Source of the DNA: Propionibacteriaceae bacterium UBA5174
GTDB taxonomy: Bacteria > Actinomycetota > Actinomycetes > Propionibacteriales > Propionibacteriaceae
Direction of reading: 5' to 3'
Assembly: GCA_002413345.1 (NCBI GenBank)
Contig: DHWU01000066.1
Coordinates: 1 to 11,364 of the forward strand
Length of the DNA: 11,364 nt
Shown: one piece after another, positions 4,368 to 11,174 of the stretch
Layout of the letters: every line of letters begins with the position of its first letter
How positions within the stretch are numbered: position 1 is the first letter of the stretch
Notes under the pieces: model-generated
The model's database searches: none
Told to the model about the DNA's origin: nothing
What the model saw: the letters and a program-made list of their open reading frames with translations, nothing else
Program-made: the position numbers and the translations under genes

Positions 4368-6575
4368 GTGGATACCGCGATCGGAGGCTGGCACACCCAG
4401 CTGTATGCCCAGCTCAACGCAGCATTGGGATCGGTGTTGGGGGAGCGGACTGCCAAAGAGTTCCAAGGCCTTCGCATCCACACGGTTGGCGACCTACTTC
4501 GGCACATTCCCCGGCACTATCTGTCAGGCACTGACCTAACCGAACTGGCTTCGTTGGTGCCCGGCGAGTTGGTTGCGGTGACCGCTCGCGTGGCCAGTCT
4601 GCAGCAATACCAATCCCGCCAGACCGGCGCCAGATCGCGTCCGGGACGGTTGGAGGCCACCCTTACCGACGGTGACGGACGTCTGGTCGCGACCTTCTTC
4701 GGCAAGCCCCATCTCTTGGATTGGTGGGAAGCCCAATTGCGTGCTGGAGTGGCGGGGCTGTTCGTCGGCAAGGTTGGGGTCTTTCGTGATCAACTCCAGA
4801 TGAGCCACCCGACTTTCGTAATGATGGACGCCGCCGGGCGGATCGTGGCCAGCTCAGAGGAGAAGGAGCGCCTGGCCACCTTGTCCAGCGGGGGACTGGT
4901 CGGAATGTATCCGGCTACCGCAAAGCTGCCCACCTGGAAGGTTGCCGAATGCGCGCGGTTGGCGCTGGCTGCCCTCGGTGATTGTGTGGATCCATGGCCG
5001 CAGTGGTTACGAGATCAGGCCGAGGTAATGGAACTGCGGGAGGCCTTTGCCGCCGTCCATGAGCCGACGAGCTTGGCCGAAGCGGCCCGAGGTGCTGCTC
5101 GGTTGGTGTTCGACGAGGCGATGTCCACCCAACTCACCATGGCCTATCGCCGGGCCGATTCGGCCGCCCGCGCGGCTCGTCCGCGGCCGCGGATTCCTGA
5201 CGGCCTGCTGGCCGCGTTCGATGCCCAGATGCCGTTCGAATTGACCGCTGGGCAGCAGCAGGTCAGCGAGGCGATATTCGCCGACCTGTCCCAGTCCCGG
5301 CCGATGCAACGGCTGCTACAAGGCGAGGTTGGTTCAGGCAAGACCGTGGTGGCTTTGCGGGCCATGCTGGCAGTGGTTGACACCGGCGGTCAGGCTGCGC
5401 TGTTGGCCCCCACTGAAGTGCTAGCTAGCCAGCATTACCAGACCATCACCGGTCTACTCAAAGACTTGGGTGGCGGACGAATGCTGGGCACCCCCGAGGT
5501 GGCCACTGATGTGGTGGTCTTGACCGGCTCGATGTCGACCTCGGCCAAACGCTCAGCCCTACTGCGTGCTGCTAGCGGTGAGGCCGGAATCGTGATTGGC
5601 ACGCACGCCCTGTTGGCTGACCAAGTGCAGTTCGCTGAGCTCGGCTTGGTGGTGATTGATGAGCAGCACCGGTTCGGGGTCGAACAGCGGGCAGTGTTGG
5701 CTGGCAAGGCCGAAGCTGCCCCGCATGTGTTGGTGCTCACCGCCACTCCGATTCCCAGATCGGTAGCCATGACCGTTTTTGGTGACTTGGAGACCTCGAC
5801 CTTGACGGAATTGCCAGCGGGCCGGGCGGAGGTGACCACTGTCGTGGTCGACGCTGCGACGCATCCGCAATGGGTGGACCGGGCCTGGCAGCGAGTGCGT
5901 GAAGAAGTCGCTGCCGGGCGGCAGGTGTTCATCGTTTGCCCGCGGATCGGCGGCACGAAGACAGGTGAGGGTAAGGGCGTTGTGGAGTTGGCCGCGGAGC
6001 TCGGCGAAGGGCCGCTGAGTGACTTGCGGCTAGGTGTTTTACATGGCCAGTTGAGCAGTGAAGCCAAAGATGCGGCAATGTCGTCCTTTGCTGCGGGAAG
6101 CGTGGACGTTCTGGTGGCCACGACCGTGATCGAGGTCGGAGTGGATGTGCCGAACGCCACCATGATGGTGGTCTGGGACGCCGACCGGTTTGGTATTTCT
6201 CAGCTCCACCAGCTCCGCGGACGGATCGGGCGCGGAGCTCATCAGGGAGTTTGCCTATTGGTCACCAGCATTGCGGTCGGCGAACCAGCGCGCACTCGGC
6301 TGGACGCAGTGGCCGCCACTAACGACGGATTTGCGCTGGCCGAACTGGATCTGGAACAGCGGCGGGAGGGCGATGTTCTCGGTTCGGCTCAGGCGGGGAG
6401 CCGTTCCAGCCTTCGGCTGCTTAGCGTGCTTGAGCACAGCGATGTGATCGCCCAGGCCCGCGAACTCGCTGCAATCGCGGTGACCCGAGATCCGAACCTC
6501 CGCACGCCAGGATTTGCCGACGCGATCCGAGCCACGGATTTGCTGGCCGCCGGAGATTGGCTTGAACACAGCTGA
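4368..6575 (+). CDS. recG: ATP-dependent DNA helicase RecG
   Basis: RecG is a double-stranded DNA translocase that regresses stalled forks and remodels branched DNA in repair. The product is 735 residues. An N-terminal wedge with an OB fold (about residues 60-160, LVPGELVAVTARV to FVGKVGVF) precedes the helicase core. Core motifs: GEVGSGKT with Walker-A Lys325; LLAPTEVLASQHY; GTHALL; the DExH box D431-E-Q-H434 in VVIDEQHRFGVEQR; LTATPIPRS; and motif VI in FGISQLHQLRGRIGRG. The C-terminal DLEQRREGDVLGSAQAG is typical of RecG. GTG 4368 was preferred over TTG 4362 because of its distance from the TAGGGT box. Many actinobacteria have a DAK-domain gene between rpmB and recG; here there is only a gap with small ORFs. 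rsmD follows 16 bases after the stop. Confidence 0.96.
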   Translation: MDTAIGGWHTQLYAQLNAALGSVLGERTAKEFQGLRIHTVGDLLRHIPRHYLSGTDLTELASLVPGELVAVTARVASLQQYQSRQTGARSRPGRLEATLTDGDGRLVATFFGKPHLLDWWEAQLRAGVAGLFVGKVGVFRDQLQMSHPTFVMMDAAGRIVASSEEKERLATLSSGGLVGMYPATAKLPTWKVAECARLALAALGDCVDPWPQWLRDQAEVMELREAFAAVHEPTSLAEAARGAARLVFDEAMSTQLTMAYRRADSAARAARPRPRIPDGLLAAFDAQMPFELTAGQQQVSEAIFADLSQSRPMQRLLQGEVGSGKTVVALRAMLAVVDTGGQAALLAPTEVLASQHYQTITGLLKDLGGGRMLGTPEVATDVVVLTGSMSTSAKRSALLRAASGEAGIVIGTHALLADQVQFAELGLVVIDEQHRFGVEQRAVLAGKAEAAPHVLVLTATPIPRSVAMTVFGDLETSTLTELPAGRAEVTTVVVDAATHPQWVDRAWQRVREEVAAGRQVFIVCPRIGGTKTGEGKGVVELAAELGEGPLSDLRLGVLHGQLSSEAKDAAMSSFAAGSVDVLVATTVIEVGVDVPNATMMVVWDADRFGISQLHQLRGRIGRGAHQGVCLLVTSIAVGEPARTRLDAVAATNDGFALAELDLEQRREGDVLGSAQAGSRSSLRLLSVLEHSDVIAQARELAAIAVTRDPNLRTPGFADAIRATDLLAAGDWLEHS

Positions 6576-6577
6576 GC

Positions 6578-6583
6578 TAGTCT
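6578..6583 (+). promoter_or_regulatory. Possible -10 box for rsmD
   Basis: TAGTCT overlaps the region just after the recG stop and ends eight bases before GTG 6592, the same spacing as at recG and gtrA. No Shine-Dalgarno precedes rsmD, so either this is a leaderless start or rsmD depends on read-through from recG. Confidence 0.3.
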
Positions 6584-6591
6584 TGGCGATT

Positions 6592-7179
6592 GTGACCAGG
6601 ATCATCGCGGGGACCTGCAAAGGCCGCCGGCTGCGGGCTCCCGCGAGTTCGGCCACCCGTCCCACCACTGATCGGGTGCGGGAGGCAGTGTTTTCGGCGA
6701 TCGCCGACTGGGCCGGTGGTGGAGGCCAGCCCGCGGATCAGATGTTGGCTGGATTATCCTTCCTCGACTTGTACGCCGGGTCCGCGGCGGTGGCCTTGGA
6801 AGCAGCCAGTCGCGGGGCGGCTCCGGTCTATGCCGTGGAGTCTTTGGCTGCAGTGGCCGCAGTTGCCAAGGAAAACGCCCACACCACCGGATTGCCCGTT
6901 CAAGTGATCACCCAGCCGGTTGAAAGATGGCTGGGCACCTCAGCGCTTGGATTCGACGTGGTGTGGGCTGATCCGCCTTACGGCTTGGACAACTCCCGTT
7001 GTACAGAGGTCCTGACTCAGGTGGTGTCTGGCGGGTGGTTAGCGTCAGATGGACTACTGGTACTAGAGCGATCATCAAGAGATGAACCTGCTGATCTGCC
7101 AGCGGATCTGACGGAACGCTGGCAGCGGCGTTACGGTGAGACCGTCCTATATTTCGCAATGAAGGGTGCACCTTGCTAG
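6592..7179 (+). CDS. rsmD: 16S rRNA (guanine966-N2)-methyltransferase RsmD
   Basis: RsmD methylates G966 of 16S rRNA using S-adenosylmethionine during assembly of the small subunit. The 195-residue product has the family start TRIIAGTCKGRRLRAP and the conserved RPTTDRVREAVFSAI. The SAM-binding motif is FLDLYAGSAAVALEAASRGA, close to the usual DLFAGSGALGLEALSRGA; note Ala in place of the usual second Gly (AGSAA). The amino-methyltransferase motif is D127-P-P-Y130, as expected for N2/N6 methylation. GTG 6592 was chosen because TRIIAG follows directly; the frame is open back into recG but that part is not RsmD-like. The stop overlaps the TTG start of coaD, so the two are translationally linked. 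The rsmD-coaD pair is widely conserved. Confidence 0.94.
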   Translation: MTRIIAGTCKGRRLRAPASSATRPTTDRVREAVFSAIADWAGGGGQPADQMLAGLSFLDLYAGSAAVALEAASRGAAPVYAVESLAAVAAVAKENAHTTGLPVQVITQPVERWLGTSALGFDVVWADPPYGLDNSRCTEVLTQVVSGGWLASDGLLVLERSSRDEPADLPADLTERWQRRYGETVLYFAMKGAPC

Positions 7180-7661
7180 CCGTCTGCCCGGGTTCTTTTG
7201 ACCCGATCACCAATGGGCACCTCGATGTGATCACTCGCGCAGCTGCGATCTTTGAGGAAGTCCTGGTTGCTGTGGGTCAGAACTCAACCAAGCAGTACCT
7301 CTTCACCGAAGATGAGCGAATTGAGTTGGTTCAGGCGTCGGTTGCCCACCTGCCGAACGTGCGAGTCGAACGACTCAGTGGGCTGTTGGTCGACTTCGTC
7401 AATGCGCGGGGTGGCCGGGTTCTGGTAAAAGGGGTACGGTTTGCCGCTGACTTCGAATTCGAGTTGCAGATGGCGAACTTGAACTCGGCTGTCGGCGGAG
7501 TTGAAACGTTGATTTTGCCCGCAGCCTCGCAGTGGTCGACGTTGTCGTCCACTATGGTCCGTGAGATTGCTGTTCACGGAGGGGACGTGTCCAGGTTTGT
7601 GCCCAAAGCAGTTGCCGAGCGGATCCGCAAGAAATCCGTAGGAAAGGAGCAGTTGCCATGA
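7173..7661 (+). CDS. coaD: Phosphopantetheine adenylyltransferase (CoaD)
   Basis: CoaD adenylates 4'-phosphopantetheine with ATP to give dephospho-CoA, the penultimate step of coenzyme A synthesis. The 162-residue product has the nucleotidyltransferase signature PGSFDPITNGHLDV (T13-N-G-H16, the HxGH-like motif), VLVKGVR followed by DFEFELQMANLN, and the second ATP-binding motif LSSTMVREIAVHGGDVSRFVP (usually SSSxVRE). The start is TTG 7173: it places CPGSFDP at its normal position, GAAGGG sits six bases upstream, and no ATG or GTG exists in frame nearby. It overlaps rsmD by seven bases and its stop overlaps the next start as ATGA, so rsmD-coaD-sepIVA is one translationally coupled group. Confidence 0.95.
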   Translation: MLAVCPGSFDPITNGHLDVITRAAAIFEEVLVAVGQNSTKQYLFTEDERIELVQASVAHLPNVRVERLSGLLVDFVNARGGRVLVKGVRFAADFEFELQMANLNSAVGGVETLILPAASQWSTLSSTMVREIAVHGGDVSRFVPKAVAERIRKKSVGKEQLP

Positions 7662-8155
7662 TCGACCAGACTGAGCGGGTCCTTCAGGAATTACTGGAAG
7701 TGGTGGAGGGTGCCAAATCGGTGCCGATGTCCGCGTCCTGCATGATCAATCGTGCCGAGGCCGTCGCGCTGATCGAGAAGGCCAGGCAAGCGCTGGGCGA
7801 GGATGTGAAAGAGGCTCAGCGAGTGACTGCCACCAGTTTGGAGACCTTGGAGAGGGCCCAAGCTGAGGCCAAACAAATTGTCGGGGCTGCTGAGGAGCGA
7901 GCCGTCTATCTGGCCACTCAAGACCCAGTCTTTGAGGAGGCTCAGCGCAAAGCGGCGATGCTGGAGCAGAAAGCCCTGGCCGACACCGAAGCTTTGCGAC
8001 GCGAAGCCGACGCCTACGTGGATGCCAGGATCGCGACTTTTGAAGCCAGTCTGCAGAAGACCATGGCCCAGGTGCGCACCATGCGGGAACGTTTGGCGCG
8101 ACGCTCATCGTTGGATGATGACAACACCACCGCGCTGCCCAAACTGGACGCCTGA
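7658..8155 (+). CDS. DivIVA-like coiled-coil septation protein (SepIVA type)
   Basis: The 165-residue product is mostly helical and highly charged, with long heptad-like coiled coil from about residue 40 to 145 (rich in A, E, K, R, Q) and a short disordered acidic tail. The N-terminal segment SVPMSASCMINRAEAVALIEKAR resembles the conserved part of the actinobacterial DivIVA-like family found beside coaD. The mycobacterial member in the same place (Rv2927c / MSMEG_2416) is SepIVA, a septal factor; orthology here is inferred from synteny and this motif. Automatic annotation may call it an ATP synthase subunit B-like protein because of the coiled coil; there is no membrane segment to support that. 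AAAGGAG (7643-7649) lies eight bases before ATG, which overlaps the coaD stop by four bases. Confidence 0.8.
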   Translation: MIDQTERVLQELLEVVEGAKSVPMSASCMINRAEAVALIEKARQALGEDVKEAQRVTATSLETLERAQAEAKQIVGAAEERAVYLATQDPVFEEAQRKAAMLEQKALADTEALRREADAYVDARIATFEASLQKTMAQVRTMRERLARRSSLDDDNTTALPKLDA

Positions 8156-8157
8156 AC

Positions 8158-8175
8158 CGCCGTTTTGCTGCGGCG
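8158..8175 (+). terminator. Weak hairpin after the SepIVA-like gene
   Basis: CGCCG (8158-8162) pairs with CGGCG (8171-8175) around an eight-base loop, three bases after the stop. Only 5 bp and no T-tract, so at best a weak terminator; it is listed because a new promoter follows. Confidence 0.25.
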
Positions 8176-8205
8176 TGTGCAGGCTTGGTAGAGTTGCTCG
8201 TTGGT

Positions 8206-8211
8206 TATAAC
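8206..8211 (+). promoter_or_regulatory. Candidate -10 box for yceD-rpmF
   Basis: TATAAC lies in the 85-bp gap before yceD, with a possible but closely spaced TTGGTA (8185-8190, 15-bp spacer) as -35. Transcription would start near 8218, giving a leader of about 23 nt that includes the GAAGGGA ribosome-binding site (8228-8234). Confidence 0.4.
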
Positions 8212-8240
8212 GCTGTCGAGCCATGCCGAAGGGAACTGTT

Positions 8241-8801
8241 GTGACTCCCAGCATGCCTGACCCCAAATCGGGGTTTGTCCTAGACACCCGCGAACTCAAT
8301 CGTCGGGCTGGCACGCTGAAAGAAGTCACGCGGGTCGCGGAGGCGCCTGATGGGCTCGGCATCGGAGTAATCGGAGTGCCACCTGGCTCGCCCGTCGATC
8401 TCAACCTCCGGTTGGAATCGGTGGTAGAGGGGGTGCTGGTTACCGGAACCGCTGTGGTTCAGGTCCGGGGTAACTGCACACGTTGCTTGGAAGAGGTCGC
8501 CTCAACGGAGGAGATCGATATTCAGGAACTGTTCTGTTACCCGGGCAAGGATCTCGGCGACGATGAGGCCAGCCGCATCGAGGGTGATTTGATCAACCTC
8601 GAACCGCTCATTAGAGACGCGGTGGTGCTTGACTTGCCGTTCACGCCATTGTGTCGTCCGGACTGTGCCGGGTTGTGTCCCACCTGTGGGGCTGACCTAA
8701 ACGCTGATCCGAATCACGCCCACGCTGAGCCCATCGATCCTAGATGGACTGGGCTGACGGAGTGGACGCAGCCCAAGACCGAATCAAATATCAAGGAGTA
8801 A
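8241..8801 (+). CDS. YceD family (DUF177) protein upstream of rpmF
   Basis: This family is encoded next to rpmF in most bacteria and has been linked to 23S rRNA accumulation and ribosome assembly; the biochemical role is not settled. The 186-residue product has FVLDTRELNRRAG near the start, the strand-rich core VDLNLRLESVVEGVLVTG, the conserved pair C79-T-R-C82 (CTRCLEEV), and a C-terminal cysteine cluster CRPDCAGLCPTCGADLN that suggests zinc binding. GTG 8241 was chosen because GAAGGGA is six bases upstream; ATG 8223 lies ahead of that site and would be only about five bases from the predicted transcription start. It ends four bases before rpmF, whose ribosome-binding site overlaps its last codons. 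Confidence 0.9.
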   Translation: MTPSMPDPKSGFVLDTRELNRRAGTLKEVTRVAEAPDGLGIGVIGVPPGSPVDLNLRLESVVEGVLVTGTAVVQVRGNCTRCLEEVASTEEIDIQELFCYPGKDLGDDEASRIEGDLINLEPLIRDAVVLDLPFTPLCRPDCAGLCPTCGADLNADPNHAHAEPIDPRWTGLTEWTQPKTESNIKE

Positions 8802-8805
8802 CGCC

Positions 8806-8997
8806 GTGGCTGTCCCCAAGCGGAAAATGTCCCGTGCAAACACCCGGGCCCGCCGTTCGATGTGGAAGACGTCCGCGCCGACCCTGGTGACCTGCGCGAA
8901 CGCTGCCTGTGGTGCTGCGCACCTGCCGCACACCGTCTGCCCCGAATGTGGCCAGTACGGTCCGCGTGCATCCCGCCGCCAGGTTCTGGACTCCTGA
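8806..8997 (+). CDS. rpmF: 50S ribosomal protein L32, zinc-binding form
   Basis: L32 is a small protein of the large ribosomal subunit. The 63-residue product begins MAVPKRKMSRANTRARRS, which is diagnostic, followed by WKTSAPTLVTC. Four cysteines (30, 35, 45, 48) form a zinc ribbon; the first pair is spaced CxxxxC rather than the more usual CxxC. The GTG start at 8806 is preceded by AAGGAG (8793-8798) seven bases upstream. It is in the same unit as yceD upstream and rnc downstream. Its stop codon TGA (8995-8997) overlaps a CTG that is the best-placed start for rnc. Confidence 0.96.
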   Translation: MAVPKRKMSRANTRARRSMWKTSAPTLVTCANAACGAAHLPHTVCPECGQYGPRASRRQVLDS

Positions 8998-9716
8998 CTT
9001 TCGAAGCCACGTCCAGCGATAACGCGGTCACGAGCCGCGCACTGCAACTGATTGAACAGTTGGGTATCGATCTTGATCCCCAACTGTTCCGCCTTGCCAT
9101 GACTCACCGGTCCTACGCCTACGAGCATGGTGGCCTGCCCAACAATGAGCGGCTGGAGTTCCTCGGCGACTCGGTGCTGGGCGTGGTCGTCACCGAGCAC
9201 CTCTATCGGGCCTACCCGGAACTGCCTGAAGGGCGGTTGGCGAAACTGCGGGCAGCCGTGGTGAACGCTCACAGCCTGGCTGATGTATCTCGTGAACTGC
9301 AGCTGGGCGCCCAGATCTTGCTGGGCCGTGGCGAGGAAGCCACCGGCGGTGCGGATAAGTCCTCGATCCTTGCCGATGTCTTGGAAGCCTTCCTGGGCGC
9401 GGTATTGATCTCTGCCGGACGCGACGCCGCCGACCGATTGATCCGGCATCTCTTCGACCCGCTGGTCACTGAGGCAGCAGCGTTGGGTGCTGGTTTGGAC
9501 TGGAAGACCAGTCTTCAGGAATTGGCTGCGGATCGTGATCTTGGTCCAGTCAGCTACCAGATCACCGAATCTGGCCCGGACCACGACAAGCGTTTCGAAG
9601 CCGCAGCCGTAATTGCCGGGCAGACTTATGACCACGGCCAGGGCACTTCGAAGAAGCAGGCTGAACAGGGCGCTGCTGAGCATGCTTTTGTCGCACTGAG
9701 CGCTGACGCTGGCTGA
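8994..9716 (+). CDS. rnc: Ribonuclease III
   Basis: RNase III cuts double-stranded RNA, including rRNA precursors. An N-terminal catalytic domain has the signature NERLEFLGDSVLG with E52, E55 and D59, and the second metal site in ADVLEAFLGA (D128, E131), numbered from 8994. HRSYAYEHGGLPNNERLEF and GRGEEATGGADKSSILAD match actinobacterial enzymes. The C-terminal double-stranded-RNA-binding domain runs from DWKTSLQELA to TSKKQAEQGAAEHAFVAL. The start is unsure. No ATG, GTG or TTG lies in frame where the family begins; CTG 8994 overlaps the rpmF stop as CTGA and gives 240 residues, the length of the M. tuberculosis enzyme. Alternatives are ATG 8946, inside rpmF without a ribosome-binding site, and TTG 9060, which shortens the first helix. 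The stop overlaps the mutM start. Confidence 0.93.
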   Translation: MTFEATSSDNAVTSRALQLIEQLGIDLDPQLFRLAMTHRSYAYEHGGLPNNERLEFLGDSVLGVVVTEHLYRAYPELPEGRLAKLRAAVVNAHSLADVSRELQLGAQILLGRGEEATGGADKSSILADVLEAFLGAVLISAGRDAADRLIRHLFDPLVTEAAALGAGLDWKTSLQELAADRDLGPVSYQITESGPDHDKRFEAAAVIAGQTYDHGQGTSKKQAEQGAAEHAFVALSADAG

Positions 9717-10561
9717 TGCCTGAGTTGCCTGAGGTTGAGGTTGTCCGCCTCGGCCTGGCCCAGGCACTTCCGGGACGAATGATCGCTGGTGTACGGGTGC
9801 TTCATCCGCGTCCGGTCCGTCGCCATGCTGGTGGAGTCGACGACTTTGTGACCAGCCTGATCGGGCGCCAATTTGTTGAGCCGAAGCGACGCGGCAAATT
9901 CTTATGGCTGCCCTTCGCTGATTCGGACGCATTGATGGCCCACCTGGGTATGAGCGGACAGTTCCGGGTGGACGATCCGGGCACTGCTTTGCCGCCGCAA
10001 TGTCGGGTGGTGTTCAGCTTTGAGGACAACGGCCCAGAACTGCGCTTCGTTGACCAGCGAATGTTTGGCGGGATTTGGCTCAGCCCAGGCGGGGCCGAGG
10101 CGCCAGCCGAGATCGCTCACATCGCTTTGGATCTGTTTGATCCTGGACTCGACCTCGTTGCGCTGGTGGCTGCGATTCGTTCTCGGAAGTCCGGGATTAA
10201 GCGGGTGCTGCTCAACCAACAGGTGGTCTCTGGAATCGGGAACATCTACGCCGATGAGGCGCTGTGGGCCGCCCGCGTCCACTACGACACTGCTGCTGAT
10301 CAGCTCAGCGCCGTCAAAGTGCGTGGTTTGCTCGTTGCGGCTACCGAAGTCATGACGGCGGCCTTGGCTCAGGGCGGCACCTCGTTTGACGCTCTTTACG
10401 TGAACGTCAACGGTACTTCCGGCTATTTCAGTCGTTCGTTGTCAGCCTACGGTCGGGACGGTCAACCCTGTCCGCGGTGCGGCCAGGGCATCGTGCGAGA
10501 GGCGTTCATGAACCGCTCCTCGTATCGCTGTCCGCAGTGTCAACCAAGGATCGTCGACTGA
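9716..10561 (+). CDS. mutM: Formamidopyrimidine-DNA glycosylase (MutM/Fpg)
   Basis: Fpg removes oxidised purines such as 8-oxoguanine and cuts the abasic site. The 281-residue product begins MPELPEVEVVR; Pro2 (after Met removal) is the Schiff-base nucleophile and Glu3 the acid. KRRGKFLWL carries the conserved lysine (Lys61, equivalent to E. coli Lys57). MAHLGMSGQFRV and RMFGGIW follow. The helix-two-turn-helix segment is LLNQQVVSGIGNIYADEALW. The C-terminal zinc finger CPRCGQGIVREAFMNRSSYR ends in CPQC, complete with four cysteines. It overlaps the rnc stop by one base (TGATG), so translation is coupled. The rnc-mutM-smc order is typical of actinobacteria; here a gtrA-family gene sits between mutM and smc. 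Confidence 0.97.
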   Translation: MPELPEVEVVRLGLAQALPGRMIAGVRVLHPRPVRRHAGGVDDFVTSLIGRQFVEPKRRGKFLWLPFADSDALMAHLGMSGQFRVDDPGTALPPQCRVVFSFEDNGPELRFVDQRMFGGIWLSPGGAEAPAEIAHIALDLFDPGLDLVALVAAIRSRKSGIKRVLLNQQVVSGIGNIYADEALWAARVHYDTAADQLSAVKVRGLLVAATEVMTAALAQGGTSFDALYVNVNGTSGYFSRSLSAYGRDGQPCPRCGQGIVREAFMNRSSYRCPQCQPRIVD

Positions 10562-10598
10562 TTGGGTGCCGATGGTGCTAGTCAGCCCCTGGCCCGTA

Positions 10599-10604
10599 TA
10601 TCCT
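10599..10604 (+). promoter_or_regulatory. Candidate -10 box for the gtrA-family gene
   Basis: TATCCT (within TATATCCT) ends eight bases before GTG 10613, the same layout as at recG and rsmD. There is no Shine-Dalgarno, so this would be a leaderless promoter in the 51-bp gap after mutM. Confidence 0.4.
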
Positions 10605-10612
10605 TCCCAGTT

Positions 10613-11173
10613 GTGAGGCTCGCCGATTACTACCAGCGTTATCGCCACGTTCTTAGGCAGTTCATCAAGTTCGGCCTAGTCGGCGGTGCTGGGGTGGCGG
10701 TCAACATGACGGCTACGGTTGTGTTGAACAAGCTGCATGGTGGCACCAAACATGCCCAAGACATTTTGTTCCCGATCCCGGCAACTGACTTCAATTTTCG
10801 TTACACCTCGTTGGTGTGGATCTGCGCCTTTTTGGTTGCCAACTTGTTCAACTTTCAGCTCAACCGCTCTTGGACTTTTCACGGCACGTCCAAGGCTCCT
10901 TGGTGGGACGAGTTCTGGCCGTTCTTGGCGGTCGGTAGCACCGCCGCCTTCATTGGCATGTTCATCAAGATCGGGTTCGGCAACGAGAACTCGCTCATCT
11001 ATCTGCGCAGCCCCTGGTTCCATGAAGATGCCGGACTGCAATCGCGGGAATACTGGGCCCAGCTGCTTACCATCCTGATCACCATGCCGATCAATTTCTT
11101 GGCCAATAAGCTGTGGACCTTCCGACACGTGCGCCGCAGACACGCCGCGAAACAGCCGGTGGTGAACGGCTGA
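10613..11173 (+). CDS. GtrA-family membrane protein
   Basis: GtrA-like proteins are small inner-membrane proteins with about four helices, thought to help move or modify lipid-linked sugars for cell-surface polysaccharides. The 186-residue product has a first helix at FIKFGLVGGAGVAVNMTATV, a second at LVWICAFLVANLFNFQLNRS, a third at FWPFLAVGSTAAFIGMFIKI and a fourth at LLTILITMPINFLANKLW. The two family repeats NFQLNRSWTF and NFLANKLWTF are both present. The loop after helix 3 is long (GNENSLIYLRSP to SREYWAQ). GTG 10613 was chosen because RQFIKFGLVG follows at the usual distance; TTG 10562 would add 17 unlikely residues. One base separates its stop from the smc start. Substrate is unknown, and no glycosyltransferase is nearby. 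Confidence 0.87.
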   Translation: MRLADYYQRYRHVLRQFIKFGLVGGAGVAVNMTATVVLNKLHGGTKHAQDILFPIPATDFNFRYTSLVWICAFLVANLFNFQLNRSWTFHGTSKAPWWDEFWPFLAVGSTAAFIGMFIKIGFGNENSLIYLRSPWFHEDAGLQSREYWAQLLTILITMPINFLANKLWTFRHVRRRHAAKQPVVNG

Positions 11174-11174
11174 G

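Noticed and set aside
3953..4507. 184-residue minus-strand open frame over the rpmB-recG gap
   Set aside because: It has arginine/proline-rich shadow composition, no ribosome-binding site and no recognisable domain, and it spans a terminator hairpin and the recG start.
8784..9932. 382-residue minus-strand open frame opposite rpmF, rnc and mutM
   Set aside because: It is antisense to three clear housekeeping genes with no family features; long antisense frames are common in GC-rich DNA.
10562..10612. Start of the gtrA-family gene at TTG 10562
   Set aside because: The added residues are not GtrA-like and the TATCCT box would lie inside the coding region; GTG 10613 fits better.
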